Shown here: piece by piece, positions 44,293 to 56,003 of the stretch
How positions within the stretch are numbered: the first letter of the stretch is position 1
Layout: every line of letters begins with the position of its first letter
Source: Hofstenia miamia
Lineage: Eukaryota; Xenacoelomorpha; Acoela
NCBI GenBank assembly: GCA_004352715.1
Contig: SCFE01000016.1
Coordinates: 188,961-252,960, forward strand
Length of the DNA: 64,000 nt
Reading direction: 5' to 3'
The notes under the pieces: generated by a model
What the model was told of the DNA's origin: nothing
Seen by the model: the letters and a program-made list of their open reading frames with translations, nothing else
Database searches by the model: none
Made by a program: the position numbers and the translations under genes

Positions 44293-46121
44293 TTTCTAAA
44301 ATACTAAGTCTATTCATACATGTATGGACGTAAAGGCGAGGTAATAAATGGAAAAGTCTGCACATATTGTGCTTAAAATAATAATTGGGGTACTTATTGA
44401 AATATCAAATGAAGTATATGCAAAGCATAATATATTTAAAAATAAATGTAACTAACCTTCGACTATTAATTAGAATAATTTATTGAGGAACGCCTATGAC
44501 TAAAACTGGTGAGGGCTCAAAAAACACTTCATTAACGCTACTGCGATTTACTCCATTTAAGTATCCAGATCGTATAATTACATATAAATATTTGCAAAAG
44601 CTCACTGCATATATATTAAAAATTTACAACACTTCTCAATTTGCACATCGTTCTGTACAAATGCCACAATTAGTTACTCACTCAAGGCAAACAAATTGAA
44701 ATTTAATTTAATGAATCATCAAATTTTAAGAAAATTATTTTCATAAATTTTAAAATATTATGCCAAAATTTTATACAAACAAGGAAAAGTATTTGAAAAT
44801 TATAAAACACGAAAAAAAATATCTGCTTACCTTGCAAGATCATTAAAAATCAGCAACCTCAATTTTAGAGCTGAAATAGTTCTCTGAAAAACAAACTGCA
44901 TAACAAACTGAAAGTATACTTAGGAATGTTTTGGATTTACTATTTTATGGTTCATTTTTTACACTGCCACAGTCCACATGAAGACCTTTTCAGGCTGCCT
45001 AGAGTGTGGCTCATTTAGGCCGTGTTTGAACGTAAATTCATTCCGTTTTTAATTTTTGTGGAAACCTGATGAAAATTAGAAATAAAACATGCATTGAAGG
45101 TTGGCATAGCATGGGTAGAAATCAGGCTAAGTGTGTAATGATTTAATAATAAAAATCAACATATTATAGAGAGGCGATCTCAAAAAAATGCAGGTGAGAT
45201 TAGGTGGTGAAAATACCGTAAAGGTTTGAATAGAATAGTTTGCAAATTATTTGGATTTAAGTTCTATTTCAAATGACTCAAGTTTTTGAAAGCAAAATAC
45301 AAAAAAGAAATACAAATCTAATTTTTCAAAGTAATAATGGGAATCATGGTATCAATTTCATGTGTAAATTATCACATCTATTGAACATTAATTAGGTGGA
45401 CTATAGGCTTAAGATATAACTTGTAAAAATAACCGAAATTAATAAGAACTTCTGAAAACCCCTCTAAACATTTCAAATTCACATGTCTAAAATTTGCGAA
45501 AAATTTTAAAAACCTTACAAATTAATTCCGAAAATAAATACTTAGCTAAAGTTTGGATACGTTTTTCTAAATTGAAATTCATAACTGTCTACTCACTTGA
45601 TGTCGATTAAGTTAGTGATTACGAAGTTTGAAACAACAACAACCTGTGGGAACTTTAATAACAGTTGCCTTCATAACTGGTACTGCACAAGTTTTGTACC
45701 AATAAAATTACATGATTTCACAAAACCTATCTAGTAAATGAAATTGCAATCCAACAGACTAGCTAAGCAATTTTGTAATTTCCTGTTTTTAGTAAAATAT
45801 TAAATGAAACTCATACAGTAGTCGTTTATGCTCTTCAAAGCTCTAAGATCAGTGGTCATTAATTTTTGCAAATTAAGGTTTGCATTCAGAAATTTATGTT
45901 AGCTCAATATTGTAAAAAAGCGCTTTCAAACAATTCTGGCTTAAGATTATAAAAATATTGCTGTAGGTTTAATTTTATGTTCTTTTTTTTATGCAATCAT
46001 AAAAATTTAATATGAGGCACCTCCAAGAGATAAACAATAGCATACATTTAATGTCACTTCGGCCTGTTTTATGATCGTTGCCAAAAACATATTGGGTTTG
46101 CTTGACTAAATCAGCGTATAT

Positions 46122-47095
46122 TTAATACTTATAATAAAATGTGAAATTGAGAAACAATTTGTAGAAAAGCTGCTCAAATAGATCCTGCTCGAGACGTGAT
46201 TTGAAAAATTGGTAAGATTCTGTTTGATCCAAAGGATTCCGGAAGCGCATTAAAAACTTTCGTTCGATAAGCACAAAAAGCGCTACCCCACATGAAGGAC
46301 GAGAATATGGCACAATAAGTGTGTTCTTGGTTATGCACGATTTTGAATTTGAAGGCCTATTATAGTGTATCTGGTCAGAAATCTACGGAGGAGCCATACC
46401 TTGAATCGATTTTCATACTAATATGAATGATTTTTTACATATTATTCTTTGAATTATAGGGAGCCAGTGCAAGCTGATAAGTGCGGGCGTAATATGTTCA
46501 CACTGTCGTATCCTATATACAAATCTGGTACAGCGAATTTGAATAAGTTTGTATAGCAGTTTTTTCGAACAAATACTTAGTATGAAGTTAAATTTTTCCA
46601 AAGATTGAACAAAGAACTGGGCAGATTTTACATCAAAGAATTTACGAATGCGTTTCAATGAGAATTGGTATGATTCATATTAAGATTTTGATTCATAATA
46701 CAACCAAGAAATCTAATCTTTTTGAAGGTTAAATATCATTACCAATACTAGGGATACTTGACACCAGTGACAATTGTTGCTGATTACTACTACAGGTAAG
46801 AGTATTGTCACTAGTGGTACCCCAAACCCCAGGATTTCCATTTATTGTAGTCTTTGATCTCGATAACTTAATTTTATTCATTTCAATCTTATTCAAAAAG
46901 AAAGATTAGAACTGGTTGGCCAAATTCTTCACATCATTAAACTTGTGCAAGTGATGTCTGTACGTACCTGGAAATTTATTGTTTCACACAGATAGTTTCT
47001 TCACATTTCTATCAGATTGATTACCATTATTAATAAAATAAATTTACTTTTATTTGAAAAGATTGAAAGTAGTAGTCGTTAAAGATTTAAAATCA
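46122..47095 (-). pseudogene. L2/CR1-like LINE RT C-terminal region, copy C
   Basis: 46413-46658 encodes RKFFDVKSAQFFVQSLEKFN, then HITPALISLHWLPIIQRI; 46122-46313 encodes the same terminal 63 residues as copy A. The homology with A extends upstream to about 47095 (11870 in A). Confidence 0.8.
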
Positions 47096-47389
47096 CTTAA
47101 CCCATGTTCATCTCTATAGGCTAGTGAATATTGGGGTGCAAATTCAATTACTTGCATAACATTCAAATTTTATTGGGATGGTTGTAAGTCACACATGCAT
47201 AAAGTTAACAATTATGTTGTAGTAAAACCAGGATAGTGTGCAATCAGCACAGTGATCTATTTTTTAGTATAAAAACTACTTTTTTTCTAAGCAAATCCTC
47301 TGGTATTTTTTTGAAAATTATGCAGATGTGGGTATTGGTTGTGTACAACAATTTTAAAATTGTGAGGGGGTAGGTAGTAGTAAGAGATG

Positions 47390-47560
47390 GGCACGAGGAG
47401 GCTACAATGGGACACACTGAAGTTCTTGTAACACCTATGACTATTTGCCATGTGGAAATGGATGGATTCTATTGAATGCCATCTAGAGACAAAATATTTT
47501 TGACAAATTTAATTGAACAAATTAATTTTTTTGACGAAATTTCTATTTTTTAATTTTTAG
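47390..47560 (-). repeat. Inverted copy of the 23-kb repeat unit
   Basis: It contains, in reverse, the motifs of 23085-23240: acactgaagttcttgtaaca, cctatgactatttgccatg and tctattgaatgccatctaga. Confidence 0.65.
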
Positions 47561-47599
47561 GATTTAGGCAAACTAATATTTTTGACGCCAGGTTTAGGC

Positions 47600-48539
47600 A
47601 TAACTGGTTCTATGTACATGTTTATTTTGTTTTTCACAATCAATACATTATATGCATAGGGTTACTTTTTCGTCTTTCAAATGCATTGCTATTTTTCCAT
47701 TGTAAAAATTCCGTGTGTTAAATTTGTTTTGCTAAAATCCAAATACATAAATGAGAAATTTTTTGATTAAACTTGACATTACAAGTGTAATACACAATAA
47801 AAGCAAACTAGTAATTGGAAAAAATAAACATGGGTTATGCATAAAAGCAATGTAGCATTACAGATGTATGAAATATAGACTTACACATTGAAACCAAAAT
47901 AGTTTTGGAAAAAAGTAAGTAAACATGGTTTTTTGCAAAAAGACACAATTTCAATTCCTAAAAATTATACATGCAATGTTATTAATATGATTTATACACA
48001 CACATGCTTTTCAATATACAATATTATTATATTAGTTTTTTACATGAAAATCTTCTCTCTGCATTTATTTTTGGTGTATATGGTTTTTCATGATTGTACA
48101 CATTGTAGACTATTACATTTTTTGTTGGTTTTTACATGATGACCTTCTTTTCAGCATTTCTTTGTGGTTTCTTTACATTTTAGGAGAGTAGACATGTTTA
48201 CAGATTGTTACATCTTTTCTCAAACTAACTAACTATCTAGATTTATTTTGGTTTATGGTGTTTTACATGGCTGTGTGCATTACATGGCTTTCCACTATTC
48301 AATTGTTTTGTATCACCAAATTAGTCACAATTCCTTTTTTCTAAACATATACACTTGTAAATGCATACAGTGGGCTATATGATAAATATTAATCAAAAGC
48401 AAAGCACTTACAAAGAATTTGAGTTCTACAAACTGCTAATAAATTCAATGCTCCTAATTTAGTTGACAGTTAACAATGATTATGTATAGATAATTGCCTT
48501 CAGTCAATTGCAAGCTAAAGGCATTTAACAAATGCAATT
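47600..48539. repeat. Left flank of the large palindrome
   Basis: 47625-47740 matches 22730-22860 in reverse. The segment at about 48370-48420 resembles, in reverse, 50905-50960 within the palindrome. No coding frame is recognised; the 68-codon frame at 47933 is low-complexity and hydrophobic. Confidence 0.5.
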
Positions 48540-51500
48540 AAAGCAAAATACTCAATAAAACAAAATATCACATATAAATTCACTTTAAAGCAAAAATGTG
48601 TATGATGGGAATAGATAATACATCAACAAATATAGGCAAATAAACCAATAATGCATAACACCATTTAAAGCAAAAATGTGCATGATGGAAAGAGAGAATA
48701 AAAAAGTGTAAATAGATGCATAAAACAATACCACATATAAACTTGTTTTAAAGCATAGTTCACTTTGCTGTTTAAATAGCTTTGAGCCAGAGAGTTGATC
48801 AGTCATGACTTTGATCTTTTAACATTTAAATGAAAATGCACTCAAATTGCCTACTCCAATAACCACTACCACCTCCAATCTCTGGTTTGTCAAGATGATT
48901 AGTTGACAATTTGCTCCAGCCTTTTATGTTTTAGAAATGGTAATTCCACACATCAAAAACATTACTCCCTACACTGTGTGATGGGCTGAATCAACAATTC
49001 TTAAGGAGAATGATTCTCTTTTGATTTCCATCCTTTAAAATTAACTGATTCAGTTTAAACAATAATTGTAAAAACTGTGTGGATCATGCACACTGGCAAA
49101 AAATAATCAAATACATAATTAGAATAATTCCTTTTTACTAATGCATGTAACAAAACACTTGAGAAAGCAAAATGAAAAAATGTGATAGTAGAGTACATGA
49201 TAAAAATAAATGAAGAAACATGAATTATTTTCTTTGACATAGTGAGTTGATTAGTTACAAATTCAATAAATTCTTTATACTATGCAAAGTATCAATTGGT
49301 CTTGCTAATCACACTAATATTATTGAGGTGAAACCATTTCCATGATTCCATAGCAGTCTGCTAAATATAATAGTAGAGAATGCTATTGTAAAAACATAAA
49401 GTTCATGTGCACTGATATGAAATAATCAACTACCTATTTAGATACCAGAGGCACATAAATCTACATGATAAATATTTTGTATTATCATTAACAATATATT
49501 TACAAAAAAATTTGAGAGCTAGAAACCACAAAGAAATTTTGTAAGACAAGTACCAAGCAATAATATATCTCCTGACAAAATGAAAATCAATCTGTATTTC
49601 ATAGTTTTAGTCAGCTGTTAGTTGAAAAATTGTAATTACATGAACAAAGTTATATGATAAATATTTTGTATTACAAAAAATTTGATTTCTAGAACAGTTA
49701 ATAATTTCTTATGTAAAATTAGACACATGTGATTAAAACAAAATACTAAATAAACCAATGATGCATACAATTTAATTTAAAGCAAAAAAAATGTGTCTGG
49801 TTGATAGAGAAAAATGCAGCAATGTATATAGCCAGTGAAAACAAAAGGTCGAAAAAGTAGTGACATACTCTGTTATTTGTGTGTAAACATGTTTGAAATC
49901 ACCAGTCTAAAATGCAATGTATCTAATAAATTCATTGTTCAACATCTAATATTTGACATCTTTCCTGTGTATTGTATAATTGCAATAGACATGAGAATAT
50001 GCTTTGCAATTTCATCAAAAAAAATTTTTGTGAGAGATTCCTTCAGAATCTTTCATCAAAAAAAGCATTTGGCTTGTTAAGATTGATTAACAGGTGGTAA
50101 TTGATATGTCACAATCCCTTGAATAAATCATGAATAATGGCAGGTGTTTGGTTATAGGATGTGGATATTCACACATCATGTAATCAATCTATGAATAATT
50201 TTAGAATTTACCTGTGTATGTGTTGGAGAATTTGCTATATTTGGTAGCAATCTTAATTAATAATTGTACTGACATTATATCTCTCTATTAATATGGGATT
50301 GCATTGAATCCAGTCAAGTCTATGATGTATCATGATATTTGGAGAAATAATCTAGCCATGTATACATATAGTTTTAATAAACATGGGGTAAAGATCTTAT
50401 CAATTAGCATGTTTGCAAAAATTTCCTAAGTATGTTTAAGAAATTAGTTGGTTTGTAAGCAAATTGATATTTTAAAGTGTGAAGACATATTCGCATCAAG
50501 AAATAATACAAGTATCATTAAATAACATAATTTTATATCAAATTTAGTGTTCAATTTTATTCTGGAGGGAGTAAATACATATTCCTTGTAAGATTTATTT
50601 TTTATTGCATGCTTGTATTTTATGTTAAAATATTGGCAGATGTAATATCATTTTACAACAACTGTGTTTAACTTACTTCAATCTTAGTAATATATGTATA
50701 ATTTTAACAAAGCTCATTAGCAGGCAGAAACAGTAAAAATTCCATAATTTTTCCAACTTTTGTTTTCACTGGCTATATACATTGATGTATTTTTCTCTTT
50801 CCATCAGACATGTTTTTTTTGCTTCCAATGAAATTGTATGTGTCATTAGTTTATCAAGTATTCTGTTTTAATCTAATTTTACATAATGAATTATTAACTG
50901 TTCTAGAACTTAAATTCTTTGTAAAATATCTTGCTTTTGATTAATACAAAATGTATATCATATAACTTGGTTCATGCACTTACAATTTTTTAACTAACAA
51001 CTGACTGAAACTATGAATTATGCATTGATTTTTGTTTTGTCAGGAGATATATTATTGATTTGTACTTGTTTTACAAAATTTCTTTGTGGTTTCTAGCTCT
51101 CAATTTTTTTTTGTAAGCATATTGTTAATGACTAAAACAAAATATTTATCATATAGACTTATGCACCTCTACTATCTAACCATGTAGTTGATTATTTTAT
51201 ATCAGTGCACATGAACTTTATGTTTTTACAATAGCATTCTCTACTATTATATTTAGCAGCTTGCTATGGAATCAATGAAATTGGTTCACCTTGATATTAT
51301 TAGTGTGATTAGCCTGAACCAATTGATACTTTGCATAGTATAAAGAATTTATCAAATTTGTAACTAATCAACTCACTTGGTCAAAGAAAATAATTCATGT
51401 TTCTTCATTTATTTTATAATGTACTCTACTATCACACTTTTCTATTTTGCTTTCTCAAGTGTTTTGTTACATGCATTAGTAAAAAGGAATTATTCTAATT

Positions 51501-52075
51501 ATGTATTGGATTATTTCATGCCAGTGTGTGTGTGACCCTCCATGTTTTTTAAATTATTTTAAAAACTGAATCTGTTAATTTTAGCCAATGGAAATCAAAA
51601 GAGATGCATTCTCCTCCAGAATTGTTGAGTCAGCCCATCACACAGTGTAGGGAGTAACATTTTGATGTGTGGAATTATCATTTCCAAAACATAAAGACTG
51701 GGGCAAATTGTCAAATAATCATCTTGACACACCAGAGATTGGAGGTGGTAATGGTTTTTGGAGTAGGGAATTTGAGTGAATTTTCACTTAAATGTTAAAA
51801 AATCAAATTTGTGACTAGTCAACTCTCTGGCTCAAAGCAGCAAAATGAACTATTCTAACAATTTCAATGCATCTCCAAAAAGAATATACTCATATACTCT
51901 TTCCATATTTTATTTTATATACACATTTTGTATTATTTCTCTTTCCATCTTGCATGTTTTTGCTTTATGCATCTATATACATTTTTGTATTACCTATCTT
52001 TCCATTGTACATGTTTTTGCTGTAAAGCAAATTTATATGCAGCATTGTTTTATGTGTCTTTTCATAATTAGCTTT
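48540..52075. repeat. Large imperfect palindrome (arms about 1.3 kb)
   Basis: The left arm (48540-49860) and right arm (50745-52075) are reverse complements with scattered differences, centred near 50305. Matched anchors include ctctgagccag/gactagtcaactctctggc (48790 and 51825), tgattagttac/gtaactaatcaactcactt (49240 and 51365), catcacacagtgtagggagt (51638, against 48960) and ttttgttttcactggctata (50763, against 49830). The central 0.9 kb is unpaired. There is no coding capacity. It is related to 20846-22930, so this is a repeat family, perhaps a fold-back transposon. Confidence 0.75.
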
Positions 52076-52084
52076 TTGAGCTGA

Positions 52085-52345
52085 GTACTGGAGACACTTG
52101 GATTGCTGAATCTGTTGCTGAAAAGGAGAGCAGCATTGTGCGGATGCCCAACCATTTGGAGCACTGCAGAGCTACTTCACCTAAATAGTGGTTGTTAATG
52201 GATCTGTTAATTGCAGTTATCAGAAACATTAATAAAGTGCTAAGCAGTCAAGGACAGTTAGATCCCTGCCTGCTGAATTACCATAGAACCAAATGAATAG
52301 ATTTGGATAAATGGACATTAGACCTGGTAAGAGATGCTACAATTG
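52085..52345 (+). repeat. Diverged unit of the fold-back family
   Basis: It follows the motif order of the 16-kb and 20-kb units (ggagagcagcattgtgcgg, cttcacctaaatagtggttg, then cctggtaagagatgctacaa) directly beside the right arm of the palindrome. Confidence 0.45.
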
Positions 52346-53242
52346 TATAGTCATTAATTTAAATTTGAAATGATATAATTGTTTATTTAATAGATTGATA
52401 TTGCATCCTTTTATAATCATAGCTTTGGAGATTTTTGTGTAATTGGTCTTAGTTATAATATTAAAATTTTCTTTCTTTGGCTGATGGTAATGAAATGAAA
52501 ATAATTTCAGATTTTAAATGGCCTTTAAAGTAGCGTGCACACCTACAACTTTGCGCTCAACTTTTTGGGTAATTATAAAGTTCACAGCAAAAACATTTTG
52601 CGTACACACTTCCAACTTTGCGCGCAACTTCTTGGGTAATTATAAAGTTCAAAGCAAAAATATTTGCGCACACACTTACAAATTTGCGCACAACTTTTTA
52701 GTTGAATTATATGTATTGATATTTTTATTAATCAAATTTACCAGTAAATTACATTACAACCCATACAATAAAGCAGTCTGAAGGAAAAAGACATAGTTTT
52801 GAAAGCACCTTGTGCTTTTTATAACATTTGCAGTATAAACGATTTTAAAAAAACCGATTAATAATAGTCTAAACCACATTAATTGTATGTTATTAGCAAG
52901 TTATTACTATTTGAAAATTTAAACTAAAGAAATGTGGATGTTTAAAAACTTTGATTGAAACTTGAAGTGAGATATGTTTCAAAATTGAATGTGCTGATGA
53001 TATAGAATGATAATGAATTTAAAGGAATTGACATGATGATTATATACAATGAGGTAGATATAAATTAAATCTTACCTGATACTTGAAGGATGTCTGCAAT
53101 CTCCTCCCTGACAATTTGTTCTAAGTTTGAGTGCTTTTATACTCAGTATACTCTATGTTCCATAGACAGGGTTTGCCTTCTATTAATTAAATTAATTCAA
53201 CCTCTTTATAATGCGTCCACATTCTTACCAGAGGTGCCAATT

Positions 53243-53262
53243 ATGGTATGGTACCATACCAT
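53243..53262. repeat. 20-bp perfect palindrome
   Basis: ATGGTATGGT is followed immediately by its reverse complement ACCATACCAT. Further taccata/tatggta motifs follow up to about 53345. Confidence 0.85.
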
Positions 53263-53628
53263 TATTTACCATATTATGGATACCATAATGGTATGGTAGA
53301 AAAAATATTTATGGCAATTAGGGATGGTAAACTTAAAAATATGGCCATAATGGAAATCCATAAATTTATTGTTACATATACACAGAATTTATAATTGATT
53401 TCATTAAAATTGTTAAATTTAGTGTCATATATCTTACATTTACTATAATTGAATGAATATAAATATTCATTTTACAAATATTTTGAACCCAAAAACATTT
53501 TGATAAGATAACAATTTTTAAAAGTTTAGTAAGCAGTTTCAGCAGATTGTAAATAAATACTAAAGATGAAATTGTTTCCTATTTAAATTTGCAATAGTGG
53601 ATTGCAAACAAATGCTGACGATTAATTT

Positions 53629-54093
53629 NNNNNNNNNNNNNNNNNNNNNNNNNNNNNNNNNNNNNNNNNNNNNNNNNNNNNNNNNNNNNNNNNNNNNNNN
53701 NNNNNNNNNNNNNNNNNNNNNNNNNNNNNNNNNNNNNNNNNNNNNNNNNNNNNNNNNNNNNNNNNNNNNNNNNNNNNNNNNNNNNNNNNNNNNNNNNNNN
53801 NNNNNNNNNNNNNNNNNNNNNNNNNNNNNNNNNNNNNNNNNNNNNNNNNNNNNNNNNNNNNNNNNNNNNNNNNNNNNNNNNNNNNNNNNNNNNNNNNNNN
53901 NNNNNNNNNNNNNNNNNNNNNNNNNNNNNNNNNNNNNNNNNNNNNNNNNNNNNNNNNNNNNNNNNNNNNNNNNNNNNNNNNNNNNNNNNNNNNNNNNNNN
54001 NNNNNNNNNNNNNNNNNNNNNNNNNNNNNNNNNNNNNNNNNNNNNNNNNNNNNNNNNNNNNNNNNNNNNNNNNNNNNNNNNNNNNNNNNNNNN
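53629..54093. other. Assembly gap (465 N)
   Basis: Gap inside the element at 52523-54647. Confidence 0.95.
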
Positions 54094-54647
54094 CCCCTGA
54101 TTCTTACTATATTCGAAAAGTAAACAATGAGTAATCCAAACTATGCATCAGCGTCAGAGGTTACGTTTTGCGAATGCGCCAAACCCTGCATACAAGAATA
54201 AATGAATATTACAATTATTGAAACACAGGAAGATTATGAGATGCAAAAGTAAAAAAATATTTTAAAAAATTAATAACACTAATTTTAAAATTGTTATTAT
54301 AATATAATAATTATATCATCTGTTAATTAATTACAATGATTTTCTTCTTTTGTAATTATATTTTTATTAAAGAAAAGTAGTTTGTTACAAAATTTAAATT
54401 GTGCACTCCTCAGAAATAGATTATTGAATTAAAAGTTCACAACAAATAAGTGGGAATCGCGTACACACAACTTTTCTTGTGCGCATCATTAAATCACGAA
54501 AGGTTGCTCGCCAAAGTAGAACCAATTTAACTTCTCAAATTAGGTTGTGCGCAAAGTTGGAATGGCGTACACACAACTTTTCTTGTGCGCCTCATTAAAT
54601 CAAGACAGGTTGCGCGCAAAGTTGTAAATGTGCACGCTATACTAAAG

Positions 54648-55419
54648 ATGTTCTTTAATCCTAATTTGTAGATGTCGCTTGTTTCCCCAATGCTTAAGGC
54701 TGAACAGTCATCAAAGTTATATTTGCAAGCAATGAAGGAAGCCAAGTGCATTGGAACAGATCTTTGTTACTGAAAAATGATGAAGCCTTTGTTAAAGTAA
54801 ATGTTGGAATTATTTTTGTTTTATAACTGAGTAATTTTCTATTGAGATTTGAATTTGTTGCTTTAGTTATTACGCTTGTTCAATACATGGCAAGTTCCAA
54901 TATGTTTTTTGAGTTATCTTTACTTTGTTGTTGTTTGTTATTTTTGAAGAATTGGTCTAAATATTTTCTTATGAGAGGTTGAGGATATCCATTATCTAAA
55001 AATATTGAAAAAGTTTGTCAATTGCTTCAATAATATTGGTGTAATATGATGTTGTACATATTCAATAGATTGTTTTATTTCTTACAAATTTTGATAACAC
55101 GATCCTTAATGTTTGAGAAAGGTTTAAAATTCTGGGAATTTACACCATTTGGTAAATTAAATATAAAAATATATTTTATCTCAATTTAAACGCATTAATA
55201 TGTTTGATAGCACAGAAAATGTCTAACATTTTTGCATTGATCTGCTTCAACACTTCTAGTTTTGAAAGAACATTGTTTTATGTTGGTGCATTATTACCTT
55301 TAAAGCAATAAATGACAGGCATTCATTCTGCGCCTATAGTTGCATTAGATTGCATTACTTACCTTAATACTTAATAAAATGCCTTGTTAATGCTTTGCTT
55401 AATTTTCCCTAATTATTTA
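54648..55419. other. No recognised gene
   Basis: AT-rich sequence without recognisable exon or repeat; ends at the TA that precedes the MITE. Confidence 0.4.
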
Positions 55420-55663
55420 AAGGTGTGTTCCCATTATCGAATTTTATCATCTGTGAAGAAATCGGTAATAAAAGTCGATAGTCTTAACACTCCATCCAAT
55501 TTTTTGACAAAACTGCTAAATTACTGTTGTCTGATAAATGTATTATTTTTATAAAATTCGATAGTCTGGCCGCTATTCCAACTTCGCATTTTCTGATAAA
55601 ACAAATAATTGCATTTTCGACTAAAATCTGCTGATGAAAGTCGATAGTGGAAAAAACACCTTT
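55420..55663. mobile_element. 244-bp MITE with TA duplication
   Basis: Inverted ends AAGGTGTGTTCCCATTATCG (55420) and CGATAGTGGAAAAAACACCTT (ending 55663) are flanked by TA at 55418-55419 and 55664-55665, as in Tc1/mariner-mobilised MITEs. Inside are further copies of a tcgatagt/tcgaattt motif. It lies about 220 bp beyond the stop codon of Rho-like gene D, so it may fall in its 3' UTR. Confidence 0.8.
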
Positions 55664-55886
55664 AGACTATCTTTTCAACGATAATTTAAGAACATGGAGG
55701 TGGAGGAGTTATCATAAGCCACCAAGACTATTCAATATAAAATAGCATGTGAATAAAAAAGAACTCACACACAATTTGTATTTTAAAATAATTACAAACA
55801 CTTCACAAAAACAGCCTTTTTGGGTTTTGACACATTGTTACTAACATTGTACATTACAATCGCCACGAAGGAATCCCAAACAAAGT

Positions 55887-56003
55887 CTATAGCACCACAC
55901 ACTTACGCTTCGGCCGACTTCTAATAGAAAGTGGAGAATCCGTGCGTTCTATTTCGAATGAAGCCAAAACAGCTGCACGATTCACGATGTTCATTACCTC
56001 TCC
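55887..56003 (-). CDS. Gene D exon 5 (polybasic CaaX end)
   Basis: Acceptor AATTTAG|GGA in phase 0. It encodes GEVMNIVNRAAVLASFEIER, then SIRSRPKRKCVVL and TAG. GEVMNIV matches the GVKNVFDEA helix of Rho proteins. KRK before CVVL is the classical polybasic-plus-CaaX membrane anchor. Confidence 0.8.
   Translation of the reverse strand, partial: GEVMNIVNRAAVLASFEIERTDSPLSIRSRPKRKCVVL

Larger units (their letters stand above)
43690..47095 (-). repeat. Duplicated block C
   Basis: Same order as A and B in minus orientation: LINE RT C-terminal region (about 47095-46122), spacer, Rho exon 1 (44292-44182) and part of intron 1, ending near 43690. It does not contain the antisense endonuclease fragment shared by A and B. 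Confidence 0.85.
52523..54647. mobile_element. Non-autonomous DNA element with repeated subterminal motifs
   Basis: The ends CTTTAaagTAGCGTGCACA (52523) and its inverted counterpart TGTGCACGCTAtacTAAAG (ending 54647) match, and the match runs on into tacaactttgcgc. The left subterminal part is a tandem of about 75 bp (52531-52700, roughly two and a half units, each with actttgcgc and attataaagttca). The right subterminal part (54440-54640) has an inverted set of gcgcaaagttg motifs and a tandem of acacaacttttcttgtgcgc. A 465-N gap lies inside. The target duplication is not resolved. Confidence 0.7.

Noticed and set aside
53597-54100. 167-codon frame
   Set aside because: Nearly all of it is the N run at 53629-54093.
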